The translations under genes and the position numbers were made by a program. Positions 39,601 to 51,600 of a DNA stretch of 64,000 nt are shown here, piece after piece (positions within the stretch are counted from its first letter, which is position 1; each line of letters opens with the position of its first letter). The DNA is from Trichostrongylus colubriformis (taxonomy: Eukaryota; Nematoda; Chromadorea; Rhabditida; Trichostrongylidae), in contig OZ022258.1 in the NCBI GenBank assembly GCA_963978905.1, positions 33,975,282 to 34,039,281 on the forward strand. The letters are read 5' to 3'. A model generated the notes under the pieces. The model worked only from the letters and a program-made list of their open reading frames with translations, searched no databases and was not told the origin of the DNA.

Positions 39601-42600
39601 TTGCTTTCATGTCGACCGACACATGGGGCTTAATGTTCAGTTCTGATCAAATCCCTTTACGGAGTCATGGCGGCTGTGGATTCCGTTTCCTTCTCGGCTT
39701 ACTGAAGAAAGCTGATATCAAAGCGGCCCTTGAAGAGCAGCAAGGGCACGTCTGTTTATACAGAGGAATCGCGCTTCAGACTTTACCGCTCACAGCTGTG
39801 GGAGAGTGTGAATAAGATCACGATGAACTTCACGTATCAGTGCCACGCCCCGTTCCTTTATTGCCTACTACCTTACTTTATTGCTTCATCGGCAAAGTTA
39901 TGGGCGATTATGATTCGCAACTCCCATCGCAACACCTTCAGGGAACAGGAAGGTAAGCTCCGATTGAGAAAAGTGGACCTGTAATAGGACGTGTACTACA
40001 ATAAATATGATTTCGTGTCGATCAACTGGATTCCATTCTATGAGGTTTTGGGAGACCCCCTGCTCCAATCCTGAAGTGCGGAACACTCACAACAGCCAGA
40101 CTTTCAAACCTATATCGCCACGTGTCGATCAACCGGATTCCACTCTATGAGGTTTTGGGAGACCCACTGCTCCAACCGTGAAGTGCGGAACACTCACAAC
40201 AGCCAGACCTTCAAACCTATATCGTCATAAGGGAGCCAGAACTACAACCCCTGATAGCAAAACACTCACAACAGCCACAGTTCCCTGAAGTGTAAGTCAA
40301 AAATAGAAAGCCTTATCATTAGACATCTGCTCATGGACAATCAGTAGCAAACCAGGGAATGATAAGTTCATAAGCTCGATAGTAAGCCCAGCAGATATTG
40401 TTTTGCTGACGTTAATAACAAAAATGATTAGGAAGAACTAGCAGGAAATGTAGGTGAGTGCTCACATAACGGAGGATGTAACTACCGGGTCCGAGCAGTA
40501 TTAGTAGCCATTTCTGGGTGATGGAGATGGGAGCGTATGCCAGAGATAGAACTGTATCGCAAAATTAATAAGAGAAACACATTAACACTGTTCTGTTACA
40601 AACCCACTTTGCAGTTTCAATATCGTCGAATCATTTTTTACTTCAACGAAGCAAAAAATGAGGGCGACAACGTTGAACCTAATTTTGAAGCTAATCGATT
40701 TCACAATGAATTACTAGGAGGAGAAGACAGCCTGAGCCTGATTGTCTGATCGGGACTGTGTAGGGAAGGCACGGAAGAAGGACCGATTTGATCGTTCCTG
40801 GAGTCGAGCCAATTTTGCATGTTATGGCGCTTCTCCAAAGGTCAGTCGAAAATCACTATCGATCATTTTCACCTCACACCCTATAATATTCCCAGGAGTA
40901 CAAAAGGAATCAATATATTGCGGGGCGGTGCAAAGTGGTGAAACTGCGGCTATGGCGTCTTGGGTCGGCTTTTCCGAGTGAAGGCACGGAATGATATCCT
41001 GGACGGATGACACGGAATAAGATCCGAATCGCTCCTTTTCTGAAGTTGAGCCTTTTCTTATATGATGGGCGCTTCTTCAGAGGTCAGTTGGACGCAGCCG
41101 TTGATGCATTTTGTCTTTACACACTGTATTGTTGCCAGGTGGTACCAAAGGAGCCATATGTCGTGGGGTGGTACAAAATTATGAAGCTTCTATATATGCT
41201 CCCAGGAGTTGTCTGATAAGGACTGTGTGGGCAAGGCACGGAAGAAGGACCGATTTTATCGGTTCCTGGAGTCGAGCCAATTTTGCATGTTATGGCGCTT
41301 CTCCAAAGGTCAGTCGAAAATTACTATCGATCATTTTCACCTCACACCCTATAATATTCCCAGGAGTACAAAAGGAATCAATTTTTGTGGGCGGTGCAAA
41401 ATGGCGAAACTGCGGTTACGGCGTCTAAGGTCTGCTTTTCCGAGTGAAGGCACGGAATGATATACAGAGCGGACTGTGTGGGCAAGGCACGGAAGAAGGA
41501 CCGATTTGATCGGTTCCTGGAGTCGAGCCAATTTTGCATGTTATGGCGCTTCTCCAAAGGTCAGTCGTAAATTGCTATCGATCATTCTCATCTCACACCC
41601 TATAATATTCCCAGGAGTACAAGAGGAATCAATATATTGTGGGGCGGTGCAAAGAGGTGAAACGGCGGCTGTGGTGTCTTGGGTCGGCTTTTCCGAGTGA
41701 AGGCACGGAATGATATTCTGGACGGATGACACGGAATAAGATCCGAATCGCTCCTTTTCTGAAGTTGAGCCTTTTCTTATATGATGGGCGCTTCTTCAGA
41801 GGTCAGTTGGACGCAGCCGTTGATGCATTTTGTCTTTACACACTGTATTATTGCCAGGTGATACCAAAGGAGCCATAGTGGGGTGGTACAAAATTATGAA
41901 GCTTCTATATATGCTCCCAGGAGTTGTCTGATCGGGACTGTGTAGGGAAGGCACGGAAGAAGGACCGATTTGATCGTTCCTGGAGTCGAGCCAATTTTGC
42001 ATGTTATGGCGCTTCTCCAAAGGTCAGTCGAAAATTACTATCGATCATTTTCACCTCACACCCTATAATATTCCCAGGAGTACAAAAGGAATCAATATAT
42101 TGCGGGGCGGTGCAAAGTGGTGAAACTGCGGCTATGACGTCTAGGGTCGGCTTATCCGAGTGAAGGCACGGAATGATATTTTGGACGGATGACACGGAAT
42201 AAGATCCGCATGCTCCTTTTCTGAAGTTGAGCCTTTTTTTTATGTGATGGGCGCTTCTTCAGAGGTCAGTTGGACGCATCAATGCATTTTTGTCTATACA
42301 CACTGTATTATTGCCAGGTGGTACCAAAGGAGCCATGGTGGGGTGGTACAAAATTATGAAGCTTCTATATATGCTCCCAGGAGTTGTCTGATAAGGACTG
42401 TGTGGGCAAGGCACGGAAGAAGGACCGATTTGATCGGTTCCTGGAGTCGAGCCAATTTTGCATGTTATGGCGCTTCTCCAAAGGTCAGTCGTAAATTGCT
42501 ATCGATCATTCTCATCTCACACCCTATAATATTCCCAGGAGTACAAGAGGAATCAATATATTGTGGGGCGGTGCAAAGAGGTGAAACGGCGGCTGTGGCG

Positions 42601-45600
42601 TCTTGGGTCGGCTTTTCCGAGTGAAGGCACGGAATGATATTTTGGACGGATAACACGGAATAAGATCCGCATGCTCCTTTTCTGAAGTTGAGCCTTTTTT
42701 TATGTGATGGGCGCTTCTTCAGAGGTCAGTTGGACGCAGCCGTTGATGCATTTTGTCTTTACACACTGTATTATTGCCAGGTGGTACCAAAGGAGCCATA
42801 GTGGGGTGGTAAAAAATTATGAAGCTTCTATATATGCTCCCAGGAGTTGTCTGATCGGGACTGTGTAGGGAAGGCACGGAAGAAGGACCGATTTGATCGG
42901 TTCCTGGAGTCGAGCCAATTTTGCATGTTATGGCGCTTCTCCAAAGGTCAGTCGAAAATTACTATCGATCATTTTCACCTCACACCCTATAATATTCCCA
43001 GGAGTACGAAAGGAATCAATTTTTTGTGGGCGGTGCAAAATGGCGAAACCGCGGTTACGGCGTCTGAGGTCTGCTTATCCGAGTGAAGGCACGGAATGAT
43101 ATTTTGGACGGATAACACGGAAGAAGATCCGCATGCTCCTTTTCTGAAGTTGAGCCTTTTTTATGTGATGGGCGCTTCTTCAGAGGTCAGTTGGACGCAG
43201 CCGTTGATGCATTTTGTCTTTACACACTGTATTGTTGCCAGGTGGTACCAAGGAGCCATATGTCGTGGGGTGGTACAAAATTATGAAGCTTCTATATATG
43301 CTCCCAGGAGTTGTCTGATAAGGACTGTGTGGGCAAGGCACGGAAGAAGGACCGATTTGATCGTTCCTGGAGTCGAGCCAATTTTGCATGTTATGGCGCT
43401 TCTCTAAAGGTCAGTCGGAAATTACTATCGATCATTTTCACCTGACACCCTATAATATTCCCAGGAGTACAAAAAGAATCAATATATTGCGGGGCGGTGC
43501 AAAATGGCGAAACTGCAGTTATGGCGTCTAGAGCCTGCTTTTCCGAGGGAAGAAAAGGCACGGAATGAATACTCTGAGCGGAAGACACGGAATAAGATCC
43601 GTATTGCTGCCTTTCTGAAGTTGACCCATTTCTTATGTGATGGGCGCTTCTTCAGAGGTCAGTCAGACACATCCGTTGATGCATTTTGTCTTTGTCATTC
43701 TGTCATTCTTGAGGTCAGCCAGAGATGTAAAGAAGGCCACAATATGAATGTTGAGCCACCTTTTTGTTAGGCTGTGCCAGGAAAGCTATTCTTTCCTGTG
43801 AGATGCAACATATTCACAGAAATTCTGTAGTCGCGTAATATAAAAAAGCGGAAATTCGCAATATATTTCATCGCCTTCTGAAGTCGACAGCCCTTTTATG
43901 ATGAGTGCTTTTTCTGAGGTCAGTCAGCGCTGTTAATTCGACCTATTTCATCCACATAGTTTGAATTTTGAATATCGGTGCAACAGAAAACGTATATAAT
44001 TTTTCAGTGAAAGAAACCACAGTAGGAACTCACTGAAATTGACAAGATGCTGATCTATTTGATTCGTATTTTATGTATGAAATGAAGTGGATCTACAGTA
44101 TAATGAACTGATTCACTTCGTCTTAAGTGGTTCCAAGAACACCAGACCGAAAGCAGTTGGCTGGCGCACATAACCGCGCGAATGATGTCTATGATGTGCG
44201 AACAAGGGATGACCTCATAAAAAATGCATCACATACCAATACCGACTTCGTCTTCCTCTTACATCCTATTTTACCTTTGGGTACAAACACAGCAGCTGTG
44301 AGCCGTGAAACCTCTATTAATGAACAAGTGATAGTGGAACTGTGCCGGCTTTGCTGAGAGGTAGATATGCTATGGTAAGCAGGTAGTTATAGGAGCAGCT
44401 GAAGAAGACCCGTCGTCAGTGGGTTAAAATATAAAGCGAATGTGCCGGTTTTCTGAGGGGTAGATATGCTCCAACACCCGCGAAAATCGAAAGCCGAGAG
44501 TCGCCCCTATAAGGCCGGCGTAGCCGGCCTCCAAAGCCGGCGAAGCCGGCTCCCGGGCCGGCGCAGCCGGCGCCCAGGCCGCCGAAGGCGGGGGCCGGCG
44601 AAGCCGGCCCGGGCCAGTCGGATTGGCCGGCGTTAGCCGGCCAAGACGACTGGTAGTACTAATAAACCAGAGCGGCTGTGAAGTAGAGTCTCTCGATAAT
44701 ATTTAATTTGTACCACTCCAGGCTTAAGAAAGGCGCTAGGCGCCGAAAGCTTGTCTTCAAGGCTGAAGAATTTTTTTGCAAGATTTTTGCAACCGATTTT
44801 GTAAAAGTCTTTCGAGTTAACATTAATCGTGTAATGCTTTGCCGAACGAGGTTGTTAGGTGGATCAATTTATTTATGGCCTGACGTTTCGGCCTTTTCGT
44901 CGTCTTCAGAGGCCCGAAAAGTGGCTCGAAGTTTGCTGACCTTTAACCTACCCGATCAAGCGCCAAAAACCCCTAGCATTTCGGACTCACCTACTCAATC
45001 CATGGAGACGTCGAATAGACGAAAGAAAGAAATTGAACTCACCCGTGATCCACCGAGAGTGGTAGGACGTCGCTACCGACTCTTGTTAGTACTATGTGCG
45101 ACTGGGACTTACTAAACAGCGGTGATGACAAATGACGGTGCTGTCAGTCGCGACATCATTCTAACCCACAGAGCGGTACAAATGGTAGGAATTCGCTTGT
45201 GATTGAAGGACACTCATTTCTGTTGTTCATTATTGGATTCCTTGCGGATATCCAAAATGCTTCTAATGCTTTTCTAGATGAAATCTCGGTCTCATGTGAC
45301 AGAATTTTGCACTTCACGTCAAAGTCATTCCCGCTATGATGTTCACGTCTGTGCCTCCCAAGTGGAGTTGTTATTGATCCCCTCCTCTTACTGGCCTCTT
45401 ACTTGGAATGTGACTTCCATGTTGGCGGACACTTTCAAAATACGACCAATTATTAGCTGCGTAGGTGGACCAACCGACCGAATATCATGGTATCTCAACA
45501 TCATCGTGAGCCAACTGCTGACCATGGTTCCTGCGCACCTGACCAATACGAGATTATTCTTTGACCACTTACACAGCGCTCGAATGTACCCTAGTTGCGC

Positions 45601-48600
45601 TGTTGAGTCATTCGATGTCACCTCTTTGTACACAAATGTTCTAAACGACATGGCCCTACAAGCATTGTCCGAAATGCTTGGTAGGCACCATAGCAACATC
45701 AACACCTTTGGACTCGAGAGGAATCACATCATGACTCTGGTTAAGGAGTGTCTTAGTTGTAACATATTTGAATGGTCAGGTTTCTACTACTCGCAAATAA
45801 GAGGTTTGGCTATGGGTCAGCGGGTTGCACCAGTCCTTGCGATATGCTTTATGAGTAGAATTGAAGAGCCGGTGCTGGCTCGCATGCCACTGATGTACTG
45901 CAGATACATCGATGACTGTTTCATCATAACATCAACGCAGTCTGAGATGGATGAATGCTTCCGCATTCTTAACGAACAATCTCAGTACATCAAGTTTACT
46001 CGAGAGACACCAACGAATGGTTGTCTCCCTTACCTCAACACTCAAGTGAAAGTGTCCGACGACATGATCAGCGTTAAGTGGTACCGGAAGGGAAGCTCTA
46101 AGAACATCCTGATCCACGCGAAATCGGCCCACCCCACTGCTGTAAAGAGACTGTTGTAAAAAACATGTTCAAGACTGCTATAGCAGTGTGCACGGGTAAT
46201 GACGAAAAACGAGAGTCAGTTGCGTTGGCTTCCCGTATAGCTGCTCAAAACGGCTATACTCAACCGTCGTTCCACGCTAGAACATTCCCTGATCATATGA
46301 GGCGAGGAACGCCCTTCCAAGGCCGCGTACCGTTGTGTCTGCCCTTTATCTCTGACACATTCTCCTCAGCAATACGTCGATGTCTAGTTCGTTCTCAGCT
46401 CCAAAACTATGTCGTTCTTGTCAATATTCCGAACGACAACATCAAACGTCAGCTAGTACGAAACAGACTCTATGATTGCGAATGTGTTTCAGAGACGTGC
46501 GTAATTTGCCCCTACGGTAAGACAGGAGACTGTACAAAATCTAGTGTGGTTTATGAGATTGAGTGTAGGGCGTGCAATGGCAAGTATATTGGGGAGACCG
46601 TCCGCGTTTTGATAACGCGTATAAATGAACACTTGGCCAGTAAGAGGAGGGGATCAATAACAACTCCACTTGGGAGGCACAGACGTGAACATTATAGCGG
46701 GAATGACTTTGACGTGAAGTGCAAAATTCTGTCACATGAGACCGAGATTTCATCTAGAAAAGCATTAGAAGCATTTTGGATAACCGCAAGGAATCCAATA
46801 ATGAACAACAGAAATGAGTGTCCTTCAATCACAAGCGAATTCCTACCGTTTGTACCGCTCTGTGGGTTAGAATGATGTCGCGACTGACAGCACCGTCATT
46901 TGTCATCACCGCTGTTTAGTAAGTCCCAGTCGCACATAGTACTAACAAGAGTCGGTAGCGACGTCCTACCACTCTCGGTGGATCACGGGTGAGTTCAATT
47001 TCTTTCTTTCGTCTATTCGACGTCTCCATGGATTGAGTAGGTGAGTCCGAAATGCTAGGGGTTTTTGGCGCTTGATCGGGTAGGTTAAAGGTCAGCAAAC
47101 TTCGAGCCTTCAGGCCTCTGAAGACGACGAAAAGGTCGAAACGTCAGGCCATAAATAAATTGATCCACCTAACAACCTCGTTCGGCAAAGCATTACACGA
47201 TTAATGTTATCATGCCAAGGTTTCAAGAAGAGAGAACCTGGAGAAGTCTTTCGAGTCTTTAGGAATAAAATTTTGCAATTCTCACATTGTTCAATACACA
47301 TTTAGACCAAATTTAATATTAAAGGCACCGGGAGGGGGGCAAGGGCGGAATAACGTTCACAAAAACAATGGCGTCTGAAAACAAACATATGAGTTTGGTA
47401 GATACAATGTGTAACGAAACCGGCATCGAAAAACGCGCCATAGGGCGCCATTTGCTCCCAGGGCGCGCTTCCGTCCGAACTGCAAGCTTCCATGGCCGCT
47501 CATTTGTTCCACGCTTTGTTCATTTTAAAGCCTGTCTTCGGCCTGATATAACCTTATTTTTTTGAATTATTTCCTCTAGACTGTTTTCTAGTGACATATT
47601 TTACTTGTTTACCTATGGATCTTCTTAATTGTGCATTTCTATACCTGAAAATCTCAGAAGGGTCAAATAAAGTCGGGGGGGGGGGGGAGACGCAACTTTG
47701 CGTCGACGTCGAAGCTCCTTTCCTTTACTAGGCTTAGGCTAAAATTGATGCCCCTCCTCCCACATTAAAAAGCATCTGTCAAAGCATAGGTCTCATCTGC
47801 TTTAGCCTAACGAAGGGAAAGAAGCTTTGACGTGGGTGAAAATTTTGCGTCTCCTCCCCCCCCCCCTCCCCCCACCCCCGACTTTATTTGACCCGTAAGT
47901 ACATCTAGAAACAATTATTTGACCCGTAAGTACATCTAGAAACAATATAAGAAAGAACAAAGTAAAAATAAAAACTAAAAGGAAAAAAACTCCCCCCACC
48001 CCCCGACTTTATTTGACCCGTAAGTACATCTAGAAACAATTATTTGACCCGTAAGTACATCTAGAAACAATATAAGAAAGAACAAAGTAAAAATAAAAAC
48101 TAAAAGGAAAAAAACAAGTCTATAATAGACTCTTTTGGCACCATGCCAAGGCGTCAAACTGGCGAGTTTGTGCAATGGCGGCCACTCAAACTCGTCCACA
48201 CTACGTCTGTTCTACAGTAAGCCAAAATTACCCCCTCCTGGTGTCTTTAAATCTTATATCTCCATGCCAACGGCAAGCCCCCTCTTATCGAATGTCAATC
48301 TAATGTCTTGATTTATTCATATGATTGAAGACGACAGCAAGGTGACTTGCCTGGGTAGGAAGTTGAGGAAAACGGCTTGGATCCATGGTGACATTTTGTG
48401 AGCTGATCCAGATCGAAATCGAAAATTGACAGTAATCACAGAAACGACAGTAGAAAGCGCAACAAGAATCATAGTCGTGATCAAGTATCTGCCAAACATA
48501 GGAATAACTAGAGAAGTAGGCGGCATGAGATCAATTAGCACCTGCAATTAGGATCTGAGTTACTGCAAAGGGAAGCTGAAAGAGAATGGCATAGAAATAA

Positions 48601-51600
48601 TCTCAATTTGAAGTTATGTGCTATCTGATGTCCTTTTCTACCTAGCAGAGCATGATTTCAATTTCTAGCAACACTTTAATTGTTTCTTTTACCAACAGAG
48701 CATGATTTCAATTTCTAGCAACACTTTAATTGTTTCTTTTACCAACAGAGCATGATTTCAATTTCTAGCAACACCATTCAAAGTGCTCGATTCATGCATT
48801 TCATCCAAAGAGGGATCACAGATAGATGACGTTTCGCACATTATTGTGGCTCACATTGTTCCAAGCACAGTCAGTTCACATGTAGAAGCTGGTGTTTTTG
48901 TTTTTTTCCGTTTGTACTTTGGCTTTCTTTTTCAGAGTGAAGCCAAACATAGTAGTCGACTGACTCATAAAGACTGTGAGAAAGCCGTGCTAACGCGGCA
49001 CTTGAATGGGAAGGACGAACATCTACATATGCTTTGTTTCATGAGGAGGAGTCCAATCCTGGTGAAGATTTCATCAGCACTTTTGCTTCCTTAACCTTCG
49101 TGCATTGACATTGCCCAATCCTGCTATATATTAGCTTGGTGCACAAGTTTCGTGTTTCAAAAATTTCTTGCGCTTCCGCTGCTTTTGAAGTTTACTAATT
49201 TTCAGTTACCTCAGCGAGTCAGGGGCATGTTCGATCATCTTCAAATTCTATGCGTTGTGGCCCCACTGTATTGCACCGAATGGGCTCAAATTCATAATCC
49301 ACACTCAGACACACAATTTAGAATAAGTGTCTTCAGAATTCGTGGTTGGGGAATCACCTGCGATACCTATGCTGCCCTCAGTATGCTACCTGTCATTCTA
49401 TTAGGTTGATTCATAATAAATCGGACAAATGGTAGTGGTGATTTCTAGAGATCATAACTCAGTAATGAATTAACGAAAATGGACGCGCGAGGTACCGTTG
49501 GAATGAGTATGAAAAGCTCTTCAAAGTACTGCAAAATAATCACTCCAAAGTAAATTCATTCCGCCACAATGCCGCACGATTTCAAGCGGTCCAGAGACCA
49601 CATCCGCAACGTCATACTATTTATATCGCTATCTGGCCAGGAACCCGCGGATATCGGCAGACGTCTGATAGAAGTTCACAAGGAGCATGCTCCCGGCAGA
49701 AGTACACTGTAGTTGTAGCATTCGAAGTTTGCGTCAGGCGACTATTCCATCGAAGACGAAAACCGCGGTTGGTGGAGCGTACACGGCGTAGAGTACTGGG
49801 AGCTGCTCGATGAAGGTACCACAGTATCCGCCGACGTCTACGTTCGTCAATTACGAGAATTGAAGGCCAATGTCCAAAGTTCGCTACGGCGGCGGTCACA
49901 TGTCTACTTCCAGCACGACAACGTGTCTACTTCCACAGACCGCACTTCGCAAGATCGACCAAGGCCGAGCTGCTGTCGTACAGTTGGACCGTACTTCTAT
50001 ACCCACCGTACTCCCCAGACCTGGCCCCTTCAGATTTCAACCTTTTCTCCCACAGCCAACGCCACCTGGACGGCCAAGACTTCAAAACTCGCGACGAGGT
50101 CAAGGCGGCACTCGGGAACTTCTTCGAGCTCCAGCTTCCGGCCTTCTGGAGCAAGGGCATCCATGATCTGCCTATACCGTGGCAGAAGGTCATCGATAAA
50201 GATGGAGTATATTTCAAGTGTATCCCTGTTGTCGTAAAAAAGTTGTACGACAATGATTAAAATTGGTCAATTTGTCCGATTTATTATGAATCAACCTAAT
50301 ACAATGTCCCGCTGTCCCATCGGTTTTGGGTCTTCAGTATCGGTTAGTCAGCATCGGCCATTTCCTCACTGCATAACTAGCCTTTCTGAAACTATAAGTG
50401 CAAGCCTGAGACTTTTCAAGGGGGTGAAGCTTGAGCTGACCGCTGAAGCTGAAGTCTCAGGCTTGCACTTCTAGTTTACCGTTACCACATGACTAGTTGA
50501 ACATTGTATAGGAGCAAATGAGCTATATACATAATTCCACAAATCGATGCATTAAAAGCGCGGGTAACTGTATAGCTAAGCGTAAAAAAAGTATGTGTAA
50601 CTTCAGAAGTACGGAATAAACAAGTAACCAAGCTTCGATCTTTGAGACAAAACTCACCAAGAAGAACACAGTCAGCGTGACCAGTATGCTGATAGAAAAT
50701 GTTATCTTATGATCCGACAAGTAAAACACAAAGGTCGTTAGAATCGAGATTAGGAAGCATGGAATTATGAGATTGCATGTGAAAAACAGCGTTTTCCTCC
50801 TGCAATATTTCCGGTGTCACATCGTCAAGGTTCATAAAATGGTCAAATAATAACAAACCTCAAACCAAAATAATAAGTTATATCCACGTATTTTTCTGGC
50901 CCACAGCATGATGCATATAACACCGAATGTCTCTGTGAGCTCAGTGCCAGTAGATCCCATTCTGCTGACCTTAATAAGCCGTACAATAGCTGGAATCATA
51001 GCAGAAAACGAGAAGTGAGAAAAACAAATGAAACGTATGTATGTAGAGAGAACAGTCACTCGAATGGAGTCCTATGGTTCTATAACGCGCCTTGGAATGC
51101 AACAAAAATACAGTCAAAAGGGTTGGTACTTATCTCATGTTGACTTACTTGCAATAAAATTAGGAGTTCACTACGATCTATTGGGTCGCTCCATGGGTAA
51201 TGTCGCGTTATTTCAGGGGAAAAATTATTCGAAATGCACAAGTCTGTGCAGCATGTTATACGTATATCTTCCGAAAAGAATTTATCTGCTCTACAAGCCG
51301 ATTTTTCGGCTCGTGAAATGGTAAGTCTAGGTATAAGCATTAGAATTTTCGATAAGCAGGTACGAGCGAAGGGCATTTCACAGCGAGCCTGTGTGACGTG
51401 TGAGGAAATGTGGAATAGATATATTTTGCTGAGGAGAAAATACATAGCAACGAAACACATTGCTACTATACAATCCGGCAACATTTACTAGTACTGCAAA
51501 GATCAAGAAAGAGGGTCATATTTGGTCGACGTAGAGGGGGTGGAGAGTCGTGCTGAAGCGGCTGTTTCTCTCGAACAGCAACGTGACATTATGACATATG

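Larger units (their letters stand above)
44818..47209 (+). mobile_element. Penelope-like retroelement with inverted terminal copies
   Basis: A central RT frame and a GIY-YIG endonuclease frame are flanked by long inverted repeats: 44818-45396 is the reverse complement of 46635-47209, including the last third of the endonuclease gene. The RT lacks its N-terminal part because the inverted copy takes its place. RT plus GIY-YIG is diagnostic for Penelope-like elements, and inverted partial copies are a known insertion outcome. It sits in receptor intron 9, antisense to the gene. Possibly the nematode 'Nematis' lineage; not tested. Confidence 0.92.

Noticed and set aside
40742..43588. Repeated 63-126-codon ORFs in the array
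   Set aside because: The same peptide appears once per satellite unit on both strands with random interruptions. They are shadows of the tandem DNA repeat.
40741..43695. CRISPR-like array
   Set aside because: Units are about 465 bp with internal duplication and no unique spacers, in a eukaryotic intron.
45278..45396. N-terminal 40 codons of the long Penelope RT frame
   Set aside because: They lie inside the left inverted repeat and are antisense to the endonuclease gene. The RT proper starts after 45396.
50859..50989. Alternative exon 7 starting at 50989 after TTCCAG
   Set aside because: It would need phase 0 from exon 6, but exon 6 ends with two leftover bases. The acceptor before 50969 restores the conserved YRSAEWD.
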